From NCBI GenBank assembly GCA_038030265.1, contig CM075937.1, forward strand, positions 46,666,198 to 46,730,197: a DNA stretch of 64,000 bases, given 5' to 3'. The stretch comes from Corythucha ciliata (lineage: Eukaryota; Arthropoda; Insecta; Hemiptera; Tingidae). A model generated the notes under the pieces. The model was not told the DNA's origin. It was given only the letters and a program-made list of their open reading frames with translations, and did not search any database. The first letter of the stretch is position 1; the number at the start of each line of letters is the position of its first letter. The position numbers and the translations under genes are program-made. Shown piece by piece: positions 33,458 through 46,693 of the stretch.

Positions 33458-36139
33458 AGCACAAGGCAGTCGAACTTTACCCCTCTCCCTTCCCCGAACT
33501 ACGCACGATTTTTGGGTGCACTAGCAACCGCGGCCTCCAGAGCGACCAGAAATGTAAAATTCAAACAATTAATGACCAAAAAAAAAAAAAAAATTGCTTC
33601 GATGCAACTGTCCTGCCTCGTTTTACGATTTAAAAAGATACCACGATAATTCCAATCATCCAGTACTCTCAGAGGCTTCTCATAAAATCACGTACTGCAC
33701 AGGCGCGGATTTAGGGTAAAATGTTCGAGGGGGGGGGGTGGCACACGCAAGTCAATTTCACGCCTTTATTTTCTAAAGGTCAAATTTCCACCGTACTGTA
33801 TCATTTTAAAGAGAAATTTCACGGCTCTGGCTATTTTTAAATATAAAATATCGCAGGGTTCAGACGTGAAATCCAGGATTTTCTTAAGGAAATTTTGTGC
33901 TTCGCTATACTAAAAATGGTTTGACAGCCATTCACTGCCTAAAAATAGCTTAACTAACGATTCCCACCAATAAACACGGCTAAACGGACTATAATCGCTC
34001 CCCAAAATGGCGTAACTGACTATTTGTGCAACCAAACGGACTTCACGCGCCTTAAAAGTGACCAAACTAACGGTTTGTGCAGCCCTGAAAATACATTGAA
34101 ACAATGTCATGATTCCCGCTCCGAAAATGGCTTACTTATCGACCATTCGCGCGCTAAAAATTGCCAAAATTATAGCGATTCCCGTTCCAAAAGTGGCCAA
34201 ACTGACGCTACACGTTCTGAAAATTGCTAAAAATCTTACGATTCGCGTCCTGACAATGTCTAAACAGACTATTCCTGCCCTGAAAACTGCAAAAGCTATC
34301 ATTTGCGCGCCAAGAATACTCAAACTGACCAAATTAGGGTATTGGCTTGACGGGACTAATTGCGCCCTAAAAATAGCAAAACTGACGATTCTCGATTTTA
34401 AAAATAGTCAAACAGACTTTAAGAGCCCTAAAATTAGAGAAACTGACGATTTGTGGCCTATAATTATCACACTAGCTATTCGCTTTTTAACAATGACCAT
34501 ACTGATCATTTGCGCCTGGAAATGGCAAACTGACCATTCGCACCCTACAAATGGCTTGATGGGCTATTCGCACCATTAAAATGGCAAAGCTGACTGTTTG
34601 CGTTCACAAAATGGTTAAACTGACGATCACGCATTGAAAATGGCAAAACAAGAGCTCGTACCCTAAAAATTGACCAAATGACTAAGATGACGGATTCATG
34701 CCCCTAGAAATGAGCACACTGACAGTTTGCGCCGTAAAAGTGGCACAAAATGGTCACTCACGCTCTAAAATTGGTAAAACTGACTCTATGGGACTATATA
34801 AATGGTTAAACTGACGATTCGCGCAGGACGCTAAGAAGACAATTCCTGTCCTCAAAATGGCAAAATCAACTATTCGCGGGTCAAAAATGAGCCTTCACGC
34901 CTTGAAAATGTCCAAAACTGACGATTCGTGCCTTAAGAACTATAGCTATTTGCATTCACGCCATAAAAATGGGGTACTCGTACTAGAAATTCACGCTCTA
35001 ACAATGGCCAAACTGATCGTTTGAGCTCTATACAGAGGCTGCAGACGATTCGCGCCTACAAATTGGCTATCTGCACCCCCCCCCCCAAATCGGCAAACAT
35101 GGCTATTCGTTATGTGTTCGATACGTGTGAACGAGCCTCTCAATTTCCATATGAGAATAATATTTTGCCATAGTTTGCATATTTTTTCGTGTCCCGGACG
35201 GGGCACGTCCCATTCACTGCACTGATGTGTGTGGATCGGCCTTTAATCGACTGTCCACTTGCGTTTGCGCATCGTGCATCTGCCGTCCTCACCTTGCTCG
35301 CGCAAGCGTTATCATTTGTGTTGTTCAATAATGTGTTTATTATTATTATTATTTATCGTGGCAATTTCGTGGCTTTCATGATGCAATTTCGTGGCTAACA
35401 TGATGCTGTTTCGCGGTCCCGAGAAATTTCATCGGTCCTGGCTTTTTGAAATTCCGCAGGACAGAACAATTAAAAACCAAAATCGTCTGATTTGACCACC
35501 CAAAAAATCAATTTGGCGAGTTTCGGCCCCTAGAGAAAATCGATTCGGCGGGCCCGAGCTCATCAAAATAAAATTTCGTGCAATTGGCTCGTTCAAGAAT
35601 AATTTTGTGGGGTTTCCCCCAGGAAAAAAAACAACTAAAATTTAGCGAGGTTGGCACGGGTCCACCTCCTTTCACATACAAATGTCGCAGGTAGCTATAA
35701 ACTCAAATTTCGCGGATATGGGTCATTAAAAAACCAATTTCGTGGACACATGGCTCGTTCAAAAATGAAATGTCGTGGGGTGTAGGCCATATTTTGTAGC
35801 TTATTCTGCTGTTATTCAATTGAAACAGACGGAGGTGTAAAGCTCCCCTATAAAAGCGCTGCATCTGTGTGCGTGTGCCCCTTAGCACCCTACGGATTTG
35901 GCTAATTAAAAACCAGTTTCGCCCCACAAAATCAATTTTGTGGGTTTCACTGGTACAATAAAGCATAGTTTCGCGTTCCTGACCTATTCTGAAGGTAATT
36001 TTTGTGGTTAATTCGATGAAAAAAAAAGAAGAAAATCATTGTTGCCACAGAATGGATCGCTCGGAATACCCTGACTTTTCCCGGTTTTCCCTGACCATTT
36101 TCGTGAAATTCCCTGACCAAATTCGAGTATCATTTGGTC
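33458..36139. other. Non-coding, repeat-rich stretch
   Basis: CAGGCGCGGATTTAGGG at 33700 with a following G run looks like a hAT-type left end, but I could not place its partner. 33880-35060 is inverted family 2 minisatellite (AAAATGGCTAAACTGACGATTCGCG type). 35400-35970 is family 3. No gene supported. Confidence 0.5.
33880..35060. repeat. Family 2 minisatellite, inverted orientation
   Basis: Some thirty diverged units of AAAATGGCCAAACTGACGAT and TCGCGCCCT alternate. The long open frame through 34109-34579 is a by-product of the repeat period, not a gene. Confidence 0.7.
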
Positions 36140-36176
36140 ATAGGCTACCGGACCTACCGATTCCTAGCCGAATAAG

Positions 36177-36555
36177 GGCGATGGTATCAGGCTTAGTGAT
36201 GTCCAAGGAGTCCGTGATCCCCCATATGGAGGTCACCAACTGGAAGAGGGGATTTTCGTTCGAGGAGTGGAAGATGGTGGGTTTTGAGCAAGACCCCACG
36301 GGTGAGAGGGTGCAAATCACCTTCGAGGTACCTAAGAAGGACGCCGAAGAAATTAAGAAGGAGCCCATGGTGGGTATTGAACTCTTTAAAGTCAGGTTTA
36401 GGGTTCTGCCTAACAGGTGGATGGGTGAAATGGACAGCGAGGGGTCAGATATGGAAGTGGACCCGGTAGGAACTACAAGGCCAGTTGAGGGAGCGGAGGG
36501 GCAGTTAGCAACACAGCAACGGGGGGGGGGGGAAATCCTCACCGTCCATGAGTAG
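36177..36555 (+). pseudogene. LINE ORF1, C-terminal part
   Basis: The frame is open from before the element's truncation point to TAG at 36553. The peptide matches the second half of a DUF4780-like domain (WKMVGFEQDPTGERVQITF, then a GIELFKVRFRV strand), followed by an acidic tail and a Gln/Gly stretch encoded across a G12 run at about 36520-36531. The N-terminal part is missing through 5' truncation. Confidence 0.6.
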
Positions 36556-36584
36556 GAGGAGGACCTGTTGCTGGGCTCGCCGAA

Positions 36585-39500
36585 GTGAGGTGCGTCCAGG
36601 CAAACTTGCAGCACAGTAGGACCGCGGCTGTGGATGTAGCGGTCCTGATGAGTAGGGTAAGTTTTGAGGTGGGCCTGTTCCAGGAGCCGTATGTCTCAGG
36701 GAACAGGGTGTGTTATCTTAGAAATAAGGATTATAAGATTTTTTATACTGAGGGAGACCTGGCTCCGAGAGCATGTGTGGCTGTGTTGGCGAATTTTAAC
36801 CCGATACAGTTGCGCCCCTTCGGAACCAGGGATCTCATTGTGGTCAGTTTCAGGACAACCCTGCGAAATCAAGAGGTAAAAGAGGACGTCGTGGCGTCGT
36901 GGTACAGAGCGATGGAGGAGGATGGCGTACCAGCGGAGCTTGAGAATCTCTGCTCCCACTGCCGGACAACAGGGAAGCTGCTAGTGGTCGGAGCCGACGC
37001 AAATGCCCACCACCTAGCGTGGGGGTCGTCGAACGTAAACCGACCCGGGGAGCAGCTAATGGAGGATTTGGTAAGAATAGGTCTTTTTGTGGAGAATAGG
37101 GGGGATGAGCCCACCTTTGTAGTTAGGAACAGGCAAGAGGTCATTGACGTGACCCTGAGCCTGGGGAGTATGGGTAGGCTAATTAGTAACTGGAGGGTGC
37201 AAGAGGGGGTGATAACGTCGGACCACCGACCTATTATGTTCACAGTAGGAGCCGAAGGAGACAAAGCGGAGCCCGAACGAAACTCCAGACATACAGACTG
37301 GGATAGATTCGAGCGGGAGGTAGGAAGAATGGTGGAGACCGGGGGGTTATCCATTGACGAAGAGGAAAGAGAGGTAAGGGAAATACTAACAGAAGCGTTT
37401 CAGGTGGCCTGCCCAGAGCAAAGGAGGAAGCCCAAAAAATCCCCTTGGTGGGGTCTGGGGCTCCGCTTGCTCAAAAGGGCGACCAGAGCGGCTGCGGAAA
37501 CCGCGAAGGCAACAGGGAACGACGAGGACTGGGAGGCCTACCACGCGGCTAGAAAAGCATACAAGACTGGAATTCGCCGCGCTAAGAAAGATACATGGAG
37601 GACCTATTGCCAAGGAATTGAGGAAACAGGAGAGGCGGCGAGACTCGTTCGTATCGTACGGTCAGAACCGAATGGTAATGTAGGATCACTAACGCTTCCG
37701 GACGGTGGTTCGGTGGTTGATGGATTAGGTATCGCGACACACTTGCTAAATACTCACTTTCCAGGGTGCAGGAGCGAGGAGGTCGTGCCACTGAGGGGCG
37801 GAACAGAGGACGAAGAGGAGTGCAATAGATGCGACGTGGTGATCTCAAGGGAGCGATTCAACTGGGCACTCAGCTCCATGGGACCCTACAAACAAGGCAG
37901 CAGGATTGGACGGAATACACCCGTGTGCCATCCAGCATGCCGGGGGGAGGCTTCAGGAGAGACTAAGACGACTCTTCGTCAGATGCCTGGCAGCCAGGAA
38001 AGTACCCACGGCCTGGAAACGGGTGAGAGTTGTTTTTATTCCTAAAGGTGGCGGGAAGCATGCCAAAGCGGAGGATTTTATGCCCATTAGTGTAAGCAAT
38101 GTACTTTTAAGACTGATGGAAAGGATAATTGAATTATACATGAGGGAATCATTGGCTACTGGGGGAGTGATCCACCAGAACCAGCATGCGTACACGACGG
38201 GGAAGTCGACCGACTCGGCCCTCCACGACTTACTGGGGAGGGTGGAGGGGTCGGTGGCCCAGAAAGAGTACGCGTTGGCTCTTTTTTTGGATATTGAAGG
38301 GGCTTTTAATAGGGTACATAGGGAGTGTATTGTGGCAACTCTACAGCACTTTGGGGTGGAGACGAGGCTGATTCAATGGATAGACTACTCGCTGAGTCAT
38401 AGGTGGGTGGTCGCTAAGGAGGGCGGCGATAGGGTGGAAAAACGAGCCAGTAGGGGGGTGCCCCAGGGCTCAAGTCTCTCGCCTCTTCTCTGGATACTTG
38501 TGGTAGATAGTCTTATAAGGAAATTAGAGGAAAAGGGCTATTATGCGCAATTTTTTGCGGATGACGGAGCCATAGTGGTTAGGGGGAAAGACTTATCCAC
38601 GCTGTGTTCTCTCATGAGGGGGGCGGTGGGGATAGTCGAGGCATGGTGTAGGCCTAAGGGTCTCACAATAAACCCTAGTAAGATGAAAATGGTGTTGTTC
38701 ACTCACAAGAGAAAAAGGGAGGGATGGCAATCAATCCACTTTCGGGGAGAGGCCATCGCTCTCTCAAAACAGGTTAAATATTTGGGAGTCATATTGGATG
38801 AGAAGTTAAGGTGGAAGGAACACGTAGACAGCGTTTATAAGAAAGCTGTGGTGGCCTTTCACCAATGTAGACAAATCGTGGGGAAGACCTGGGGCCTGAA
38901 ACCACGGGAATCATGAAGTGGATATACACAGGAATCATCCGACCGCGCATCCTGCACGGGGCGGTCGCATGGTGGAGGGGGATGGAGAAGGGAGGGGGGG
39001 CGGATAGGCTCGCAAAAATACAAAGGCTTGCTTGCCTGGCGATTTTGGGGCCATTCCGGACAACCCCTACGAGGGCCATGGAAAGATCCCCCCTTGGACC
39101 TTGAAGTCAGGGGTCGGGCACTTGAAGTTGCCTACAGGTTGAGATGTCAGGGAGGCCTAAAGCGGGCCAGGCTGGGCCAATGGGACTGGGAAGGGGAACT
39201 AAACAGAGTATCCCCGTCCTCGGCACTTAGGCCGGATTACGTGGTTAAAAGGAATGACTTCTCGACCAAAATCAAACAGAGAGTCATTATGAGAGAGGAA
39301 GGTTGGGAATCCCGGCAAGGGGAGCTGGTGTGTTATACGGACGGCTCCAAGAAGGGTCAGGAAGGGCCGACCGGAGCTGGAATTTTCGTGCCGGAGCTGG
39401 GGGTGGAAATAAGTATCCCGCTAGGGGGACACACCACAGTTTTCCAGGCCGAGGTGGTAGCGATCGATGCTTGTATTCGGGAGCTACTGAAGCGGAAAGT

Positions 39501-40178
39501 GACAGGTAGGGCGATCGGTATCTACTCTGATAGCAGGGCGGCGCTGGGGGCGATCACCAAACCCGTGGTGGACTCAGTGGCCGTGGCGAGTTGCAGAGTA
39601 GGGATACGGGACCTCCAGGGTGAAGGGAACTCCCTAACGTTGGGATGGATCCCGGGTCATAGAGGATGGCAGGGAAATGAAAAAGCAGACGAGAAGGCCA
39701 AGCGTGGCGCGGACCAGCCGGTAATAGGACCTGAATCATCGGTGGGCATTGCCCGCAGGGTGGTCTTGAGGGAGATAAGGGCCTGGGCCAGTGACTAAGC
39801 TCTGAGGAGATGGCGGACTGAACCCGGGTGCCGGCAAGCAAAACTGGGAATCAATGAGGAAGACCAGGAAGCTTCGGCATTCGGTTGCTGGGACTAACAC
39901 GGGTTAAGCTTAGGCGGATAGTAGGGATATATACAGGGCATTACGCCCTTAATAGGCATTTGTCTATCATGGGGGCAGTAGGGGAGCCCGACTGCGAAAG
40001 GTGTGGGGAGGCTGAAGAAACCGAGGAGCACGTCGTATGCGAGTGTGACGTCTACGCAGCGGCCAGATACACCATTTTTGGTGACGATAGGATACCCTTC
40101 CCCAGCTTCTCAAAGGAGAATGGGACCCGTCTCCTGAGTTTGCTGGAAAGGATAAATAGGGTTGAGGAGCCGTACTAG
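36585..40178 (+). pseudogene. LINE ORF2: endonuclease, RT, RNase H, CCHC
   Basis: Endonuclease 36585-37290: QANLQHSRTA, LFQEPY, GADANAHHLAWGS, SDHRPI. RT 37906-38915: an IHPCAIQHAG start, LFLDIEGAFNRV, GVPQGSSLSPLLW, and FADDG as the catalytic motif. RNase H 39315-39740: CYTDGSK, AEVVAI, YSDSRAALG, GWIPGHRGWQGNEKAD. CCHC 39992-40045: CERCGEAEETEEHVVCEC. Frame changes occur near 37895, 38912, 39085 and 39880, and a stop at 39796 follows RNase H. The endonuclease frame has no ATG at its natural start (GTG at 36585). Inactive, but all catalytic motifs are readable. Confidence 0.85.
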
Positions 40179-40261
40179 GCTCTCCCGAGTCCGGGCCCCA
40201 AGTGGGTATGGTGTATGGGCCGAAAGGCTTTTGGCACCTTCGGAGTCGGGAGACCGTCCGA

Positions 40262-40267
<6 letters not shown>

Positions 40268-40294
<27 letters not shown>
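40268..40294 (+). other. Poly(A) tail of the LOA-type LINE
   Basis: Twenty-seven A residues close the element after a 3' UTR containing GAGTCGGGAGACCGTCCGAG, marking the target-primed integration end. Confidence 0.75.
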
Positions 40295-40298
<4 letters not shown>

Positions 40299-40609
40299 TG
40301 GAAGAACAAAGTCAACAAAATTAAACATTTATAATTCTGTAGACAAGAGAGTCACTTAGTAGCAGTGTTTGGTTCTGGTCAATTTAACCTCCGTCAAAAT
40401 CTCGGACTCACAAGGGCGGTCGGGGCCGAGACAAACCGAAAATGCCCAGAATGTAAAATAAGTAAAATTTACAGAGTTGTCTAGAAAAAGCCAATTTGGT
40501 TGATTATTCGCTCCCTTACAGATCATTTCGTAGGGTCATGTCATTCAATGATGAAATTTCGCTCGTTTGACTTTCACAAAAATTAATTTCAAAGGATTGA
40601 GGCCCGTAT

Positions 40610-41440
40610 TCAGAAACCAACCTTAACCTTTACGTCTCCTCGAGTCGATTAATCGAAGTTGCGGTGTACGGAAACCATACAGTAGTCGCATATTTGAGAT
40701 GGCTCACAACAAGGCTAACATAAATCGGCAACCGCATCACGAATATCAGAAGTGACACGCTTCATGAATCCAAGCATCTGAAACGCTTTGGAGATGGTCA
40801 CATCTAAAGTGATCTCTAAACGATAATGTTTCATCAAAGATCACCCCGAGATCCCTAACACTATTGAGTCTCTCTAACTACACCATTAATAGTGTAGGCG
40901 TGTCTAACAATATCCTTTTTACACGAAAATGAGATGATCGAACATTTGGAAATATTCAAGCTGAGACGATTTCTTTTACACAAAGTACTGAATTGATATC
41001 CTGCTGCAACAGCATCCGGTTGCGGAGGCAACCGACCCTGAGGAAAACTTTAAAGTCGTCCGCAAAAAGAAGAAACTTACAATTGCTGACAGCTGATGGA
41101 ATAATGTTCACAAACAGTAGAAATAAAACCGGGCCCAAGTGCGATCCCTGAGGAACTCCGGAAGTAATTTCATAATACTTGAATGAGGTTCCATTAAACC
41201 CAACTTTAAACGCCCATCCGGCCAAATATTGCGCAAGCCACTAGAGGAGACAACCTCCAACACCAAGAAAGCCCTGTTTTTTTCCCAACAAAAGCGCATG
41301 GTCCACGGTGTCAAACTCCTTTGCCAAATCCGTATAACACCCGTCAACCTGGCACTCACCCTCCTCCATAGCGCTAGAAACATACTGACGATGAAGCAGC
41401 AAATTGGTATCCGTTCTTCAATAATCGTATTTCTGGGTGC
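40610..41440 (-). pseudogene. Jockey-type reverse transcriptase remnant
   Basis: Read on the minus strand, fragments of an RT appear in order from 41440 downwards: a DLAKEFDTVDH-like motif, a YLAGWAFKVGFNG region, GVPQGSHLGPVLFLLFVN, and LLFADDFKVF around the catalytic site near 41045-41070. Several frame changes and stops separate them. Further downstream the frame continues to decay to about 40610. This is a different lineage (FADDFKVF type) from the LOA elements. Confidence 0.7.
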
Positions 41441-42123
41441 CTGAGGAACTCGACTGAGGGGTACACGAGGGAGGTGATGACGGGTTCAGCTCGCACTCGC
41501 ATTAGTTCAATTTGTCTAACCACATTCCTGACTTTTCCCGGGTTTTTCCGACAACCTTGAAATTCCCTGACTTTTCCCGGTTTCCCCGGTATGTGGCAAC
41601 CCTGAAAATTTCAAGGCTTTGGTTCACCTAGCAATTTCGTGGGTCAATCATTCAAAAATCAATTTTGTGTGGCATGGCTGTGGCAAATGAACAGTTTCAT
41701 TGGGTTGGCTCATTGAAAAACCCAATTTCACTATTTCATTGCCTTCAACCCCAAATTTTGTGGATCTATGTTATGATTAACCACAAATTAATTCTACGTT
41801 CAGTTTTGGCGGGTTAGCCGGGGTGCTCCCACAGATTTGGGAAGGATGAGCTCCAGCCCTGGAATGGACGTTGTCATGGTATAGTGGGCGTTCGAGAGGA
41901 CAAACCATGAGTATTTTTCGAAAAGGGGCTTGAGAATAATCATCTTTGTGTGTGTGTGTGGGGGGGGGGGCTAAGTCCCAAAAGCCCCCGCCCCTTAAAT
42001 CAATCAATGACACTACAGAGTACAAGTACATGTGCTTTTAAAGGTTTCAAAACGCTCAGACGCAACTATAAAAAAGGAACACAGACAAAAATAACTCTTA
42101 CCGGGTTTTTAAACGGATTTGTA
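41441..42123. other. Non-coding stretch downstream of PTCD3
   Basis: A CCCTGACTTTTCCC repeat (41520-41615), family 3 units to 41770, and a TG/G run near 41948-41971. The 3' UTR of PTCD3 (minus strand) must start at 42123; no AATAAA signal was located with confidence. Confidence 0.5.
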
Positions 42124-45100
42124 TCACAGTTCTCGCAACGAAGGGTAAAGGTTAGTCAACTTGTTCGTTTGCCTTTCAGAGAGTGAGCACTCGCGAACAA
42201 CTTTTCTAGCTGATTCCTCCGCCTCAAGATATCCCACATCGGCGCAAAATTGTAAACATTTCTAAACAAAAAATTTAATTACGATCGAACGATGTGTAAA
42301 AAAATCAACAACAAAAAAAGTACCATCGCCATAGTCGGATTATTTGCTGCGACACAACTATCTATGTAGACGCGAAGCGCCTCAAAATGTGGCTCGCCCA
42401 ATATTTCGTGCGAGGGAGCCGAAAAAAGACGGTCGGCGACTAGATGAGCCTTTGGAAGCTGATTAGCTGACGCTAAGGCAAAAATGGCGTCTCCGAGCAT
42501 TTGCCCAGACCATCTAAAAAGAAAACAAAAACCGATTAACTTTTCCACGTCACAGAGAGACTAGAGCCAGATTTTTGTCTTATACTTTAGTCTCGTCTGG
42601 TTCTCCATTCTCTCCCAAATGGACCAGACAACGTTGACAACGCTTGTAATGATGGACGGATCGAGCGTCGAATCGCTCAGAGCCTGAGCGGCCAAGTTTA
42701 ACATTTTCTCCAGTGGTGGCCCTCTTTCGATGTGCTCGAACAGGACTAAATCCCCCCAGAACTTACTCAGACGACTCCAAGACATCTCCAATTCGACGGC
42801 GTTCAGAATTTCCTTAACAAAATAAAAATAAATGAATGAATATGAAAAAAAAATAGTTTAACGTTAGTTACCATCATCACATTTGGTTCCGGAGTATAAA
42901 TATAAGGAACAAGATCGTCGTAAAATACCATAAATTCGTCCAAGGTGCCGGTTTTGAGGAGGACAGTAAAAAAATGACGGCTACAAAAATGGAATCGTGT
43001 TAATGTTGAATATTCGAGTTAACCACACAAATGGTGTCAACTTTAAGGTGACTATCAAAGTCCCCCCGTGCCGAAGCTCGGAAGGTTATAACCCATCACC
43101 AAAAGTCGATACACTGCAATTTAACAATTACTAATAGCTTGCTTCCTCGTAGGAGTCACCGATGAGGTTGTAATTGTCGCCTTTGTGTAGCACTGAATCG
43201 AGTCTCAGTGCCAAATGACGGCTTTTCAACTGATGGGAAATCGTTTCCATGGCTCCACCAAAAAATTTAGTGTCATTAGGATCGACAAGAGTCCAAGTCG
43301 ATTGAGCCTCCACTTTATTGATGATGTCAATCATGACGCTTTCCGTGTTACGCTCTATAAACAAAAAAAAGGGGGGGGGATACACTTAGTGCTCAAATTT
43401 TTTTTTTTTTTACGCTTATACGTACTATCCTTCGAGAAGGCTTCGATCAAATGGTAGAATGTGGCAAGACTGGGTTCAACCCCGACGTGTCTGAATTCGG
43501 CGATTAAGTTGAACATGAGCGCGTGATTCATTTTACCGGAATAAGTCGACGCTAAGGATTCCAAGGCACTGTTCAGGATTTTCGTATTTGGTTGTAACCC
43601 CTGAGAATTCATTTCGACCAGTAACGACTAAACCCCAAAATATGATTACATGGCGATATACACAGAATGGAAGTAAAAATGAAAGTCGAAGTAATGCTAA
43701 CCTCAATGAGAGCACTAATAAGATCGAAGCTCTCCCTCAGCGCGCAGGCTTTCGCTATTAGAGCGTTGTAGACCGTTGGGTTCAATTTCAAATTTTTCCT
43801 CTTGGCCTCCTCGAATCGTTGCCAACCCAAATCAATTTGACCGTAATTCAGCATACCGGCAATTATGGCGCAGTAAGCTCTTGAAGGGTCGTCGACTCGG
43901 GTGATTACGTGAGTAAATAGTTTATCAGCAAAACCACCGTCCCTATAGGCAACATTATTTGTTGGTTTAAGCCGACACCCCCCCCCATTCGGTCACCATC
44001 CTACTTACTTCCAACTTTTTTTTTGTTTCTCAGATTTTTTGGTATGCTGCCTAAACCACTGTTCTTCCAGCCATTGTTCAGAAGAGGGCTCGTCACTATT
44101 ATAGTAGCATACGAGTTCAAGAAGACTCAGCTCAACGTCAGGGCTCAGTTCTAGACCACAGAGGTAGTTTGAGGCTTCGTCGAAAAATGACGGCAATGAT
44201 AAGTAGAAAAAATAACTCACTTTCTCCCTTTTTCTTCATTAGCTCGTATATTGTCATCGAGTCAGTCAACTGACAACTAAGGATCGTTCGCTTGAGTAAG
44301 TCCTCGTTTAAATTACTCTCCTCGGTGTATGTTGGCTTCGGAGCAAAGGCGTCGATAAATGGATCGGCGACGCGGTGTTGAAAAAGCTCTCGATGCTCTG
44401 AACGTATCCAATGGGCAGCCTTACGGCCGGCTTCTTGAGCCAAAGCGTATGCTCGTTTGCTTGGGTTCGAGTGCGGTATAAGGTACGGGTCATCGTGGTA
44501 TTTGAAGTGAGCGGCCGTTGGATCACGTCCGACGGTAGAGCTTAAGGCCTGCCGGACGGGAGAAATAAATTAGTGAAAAAACTATCCGCAAAAATGACCG
44601 GTCCCCCCTCGATTCGGAGAGGACTCTTCATTGCACGGGTATGCGCGCCCCCTCCTCCCCAAACACATTACAAAGTTGCTTTAACAGTCACAAAGCTGAC
44701 AAAAGCTTCGACAATGAGGGGCACAAGTAGGGTTGACAGAACTCCGGTTTTCACCCGGAGCCTCCGGGCCTGGGACCCGATCTCCAGTTTCCAGCCGGGC
44801 TGAGAATATCTCCAGGCCAAAAAATCTTTCGCTTTAGTTCAGGAAGTAACAAAAAAATTGAATTATTTTACGCGGGCGTTGTATTTATTTCGGCTCAAAC
44901 TACAAAAAAGTCCCAACCCTAAGAAAGTTCTGATCAAATATGGGCCTGTCCTCGTCACTTACAGCATGCGAAGAATATATGAAATTTCCCCCAGAATCTG
45001 TTTACGCAGCGTATAAAAATTTAAATATAACCTAACGGTCTCCTTTTTCATGTAAAACGTTGACAAATCCCTCCCAGAAAATTGAAACTCGCTGAACATT

Positions 45101-46627
45101 AACCGGAAAATTAGCCCGAACATTCGTACAAGAAATTGGAGGATTTTTCTTCCCCCATAAACAAAATATATGGCCGAAGACATTACCAATTTCCTTCCCA
45201 ATAACCCAGGTGGGAAGAAAACCGTTAAATAACCACTGAAATTGCTTATTTCATCATGAAATCCATGGCCTACGTCGCAGTGCTAACACCGGTGTAACTA
45301 CACATAATATGAGGGCCTTGGGACTTTAATCTCTGACGTTCTCTCAGTTTTTAAACAATCAAGGAATATTATATTTGCGTAGCGTTAAATTATGTATTTT
45401 TTCTCAATTTTAGCCATGAAGTTGGCTCCAGAAATCGTGAAATGGTGTTCTCTCAATTTTATCAACGAATGAGACATTTTGCTCTCTAATTTAGCCGCAA
45501 ATTAGCGTATTTCTTAATTTCAGCAGTGAATTAGCAATTCTTTTCACTTTTAGCCATGAATTAGCATTTTAATTTTAGCAATTTTAGCGCTTTTTATCAA
45601 TATTAGCAGTGATTCAGCGCTTTTCCTCAATTTTAGCAGCGAAATGTTTCATGTTTTTAGGCACTTATTAATGAGTTTTCTCAATTTCTGCAGTGAATTA
45701 CCGCTTCTTCTCAATTTTCAAGTTGCCTCCAGAAATAGTGAATTTGGGTTTTCTCAAATTGAACAGTGAATAAGCGCTTTATCTGAATTTCAGCCTCGAA
45801 TATGCGCTTATCTCAACTTCAGCAGTAAATCGAGGAAGTATTCCATTTAGAACTACGAATTAGCGCTATATTGCTTTCAAGTTTAGCAGAATATTAGCGA
45901 CTTCTTCACATTTATCGATGATTTGTATCTTTTTCTTCATTTTAGCGGTGAATTAGCGCTGTTTCTCTATTTGAGCAGTGAATTATACTAGCGATGTATT
46001 CGCAATTAGTCTCGAATTAGCGATTTTCCCAAATTTTAGCAGCGCATTAGCACTATATCTCCATTTTAGCCGCGAATTAACGCTTTTTTAAATTTTAGCC
46101 GTAAAAGCGCCTCCGCCAGAAATCGCGGTTCATTGGTGTTTTCCTAATTTTAGCTTTGAATGAACACTTTTAACCAATTTTAGCGGCGAATTAGCGCTTT
46201 TTTCAATTTTGACAGTGAGTTAGCGTTTTTTCTCCGCAGGGGTGGCGGATATGGGTCTCAGCTGGAAATTTCGTTGTTAAAGGTACCGAATCCGCGAAGA
46301 TGGTTCCTGAAAGGGCTAAATCCACGAAATTCCGGGTTCGAATGAGCTAAATTACGCAGTTGAGTGATTATTTAAGTGGGAAAATTCTCGAAATTGCTTT
46401 TTGGACAGCGAAATTGCTTCCTTTCTTGGGTGAGTCAACCCCGTGAAATTGGGTTTTGCCAATAAGTAGTAAAGAGCCCATGGCTCTTCATCGAGTTGGC
46501 TAAACCCGAAATTATTTCTTTTTGGCGAGCGAATTCCACGAAATTCGTTTTAACAACGAGCCAACCCTCCGAAATTTGGATTTTGAAAGTAGACCCACGA
46601 GATTTCTCTTCAAAATAAGCGAATGTC

Positions 46628-46693
<66 letters not shown>

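Larger units (their letters stand above)
36140..40294 (+). mobile_element. LOA-type LINE, 5'-truncated, with A27 tail
   Basis: The order is ORF1 3' half, ORF2 with endonuclease, RT, RNase H and a C-terminal CCHC, then a short 3' UTR and a 27-nt A tail (40268-40294). Possession of RNase H places it with LOA/I-type rather than R1. The DUF4780-like ORF1 supports the R1/LOA group. It lies in a CCCTGACTTTTCCC repeat. At least five lesions inactivate it. It is more complete than the related copy at 10.1-13.1 kb. Confidence 0.85.

Noticed and set aside
34109..34579. A 156-codon open frame on the + strand
   Set aside because: It is produced by the period of the family 2 minisatellite; the peptide is a degenerate repeat of the unit.
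43020..43131. An extra PTCD3 exon between 43132 and 42980
   Set aside because: An acceptor-like CAG exists, but no frame compatible with the neighbouring phases stays open, and skipping it gives an exact protein match.
44959..45201. An 80-codon minus-strand frame upstream of the PTCD3 exon cluster, considered as its N-terminus
   Set aside because: No similarity to PTCD3 and no usable donor; the true upstream exon was found at 58027-58081.
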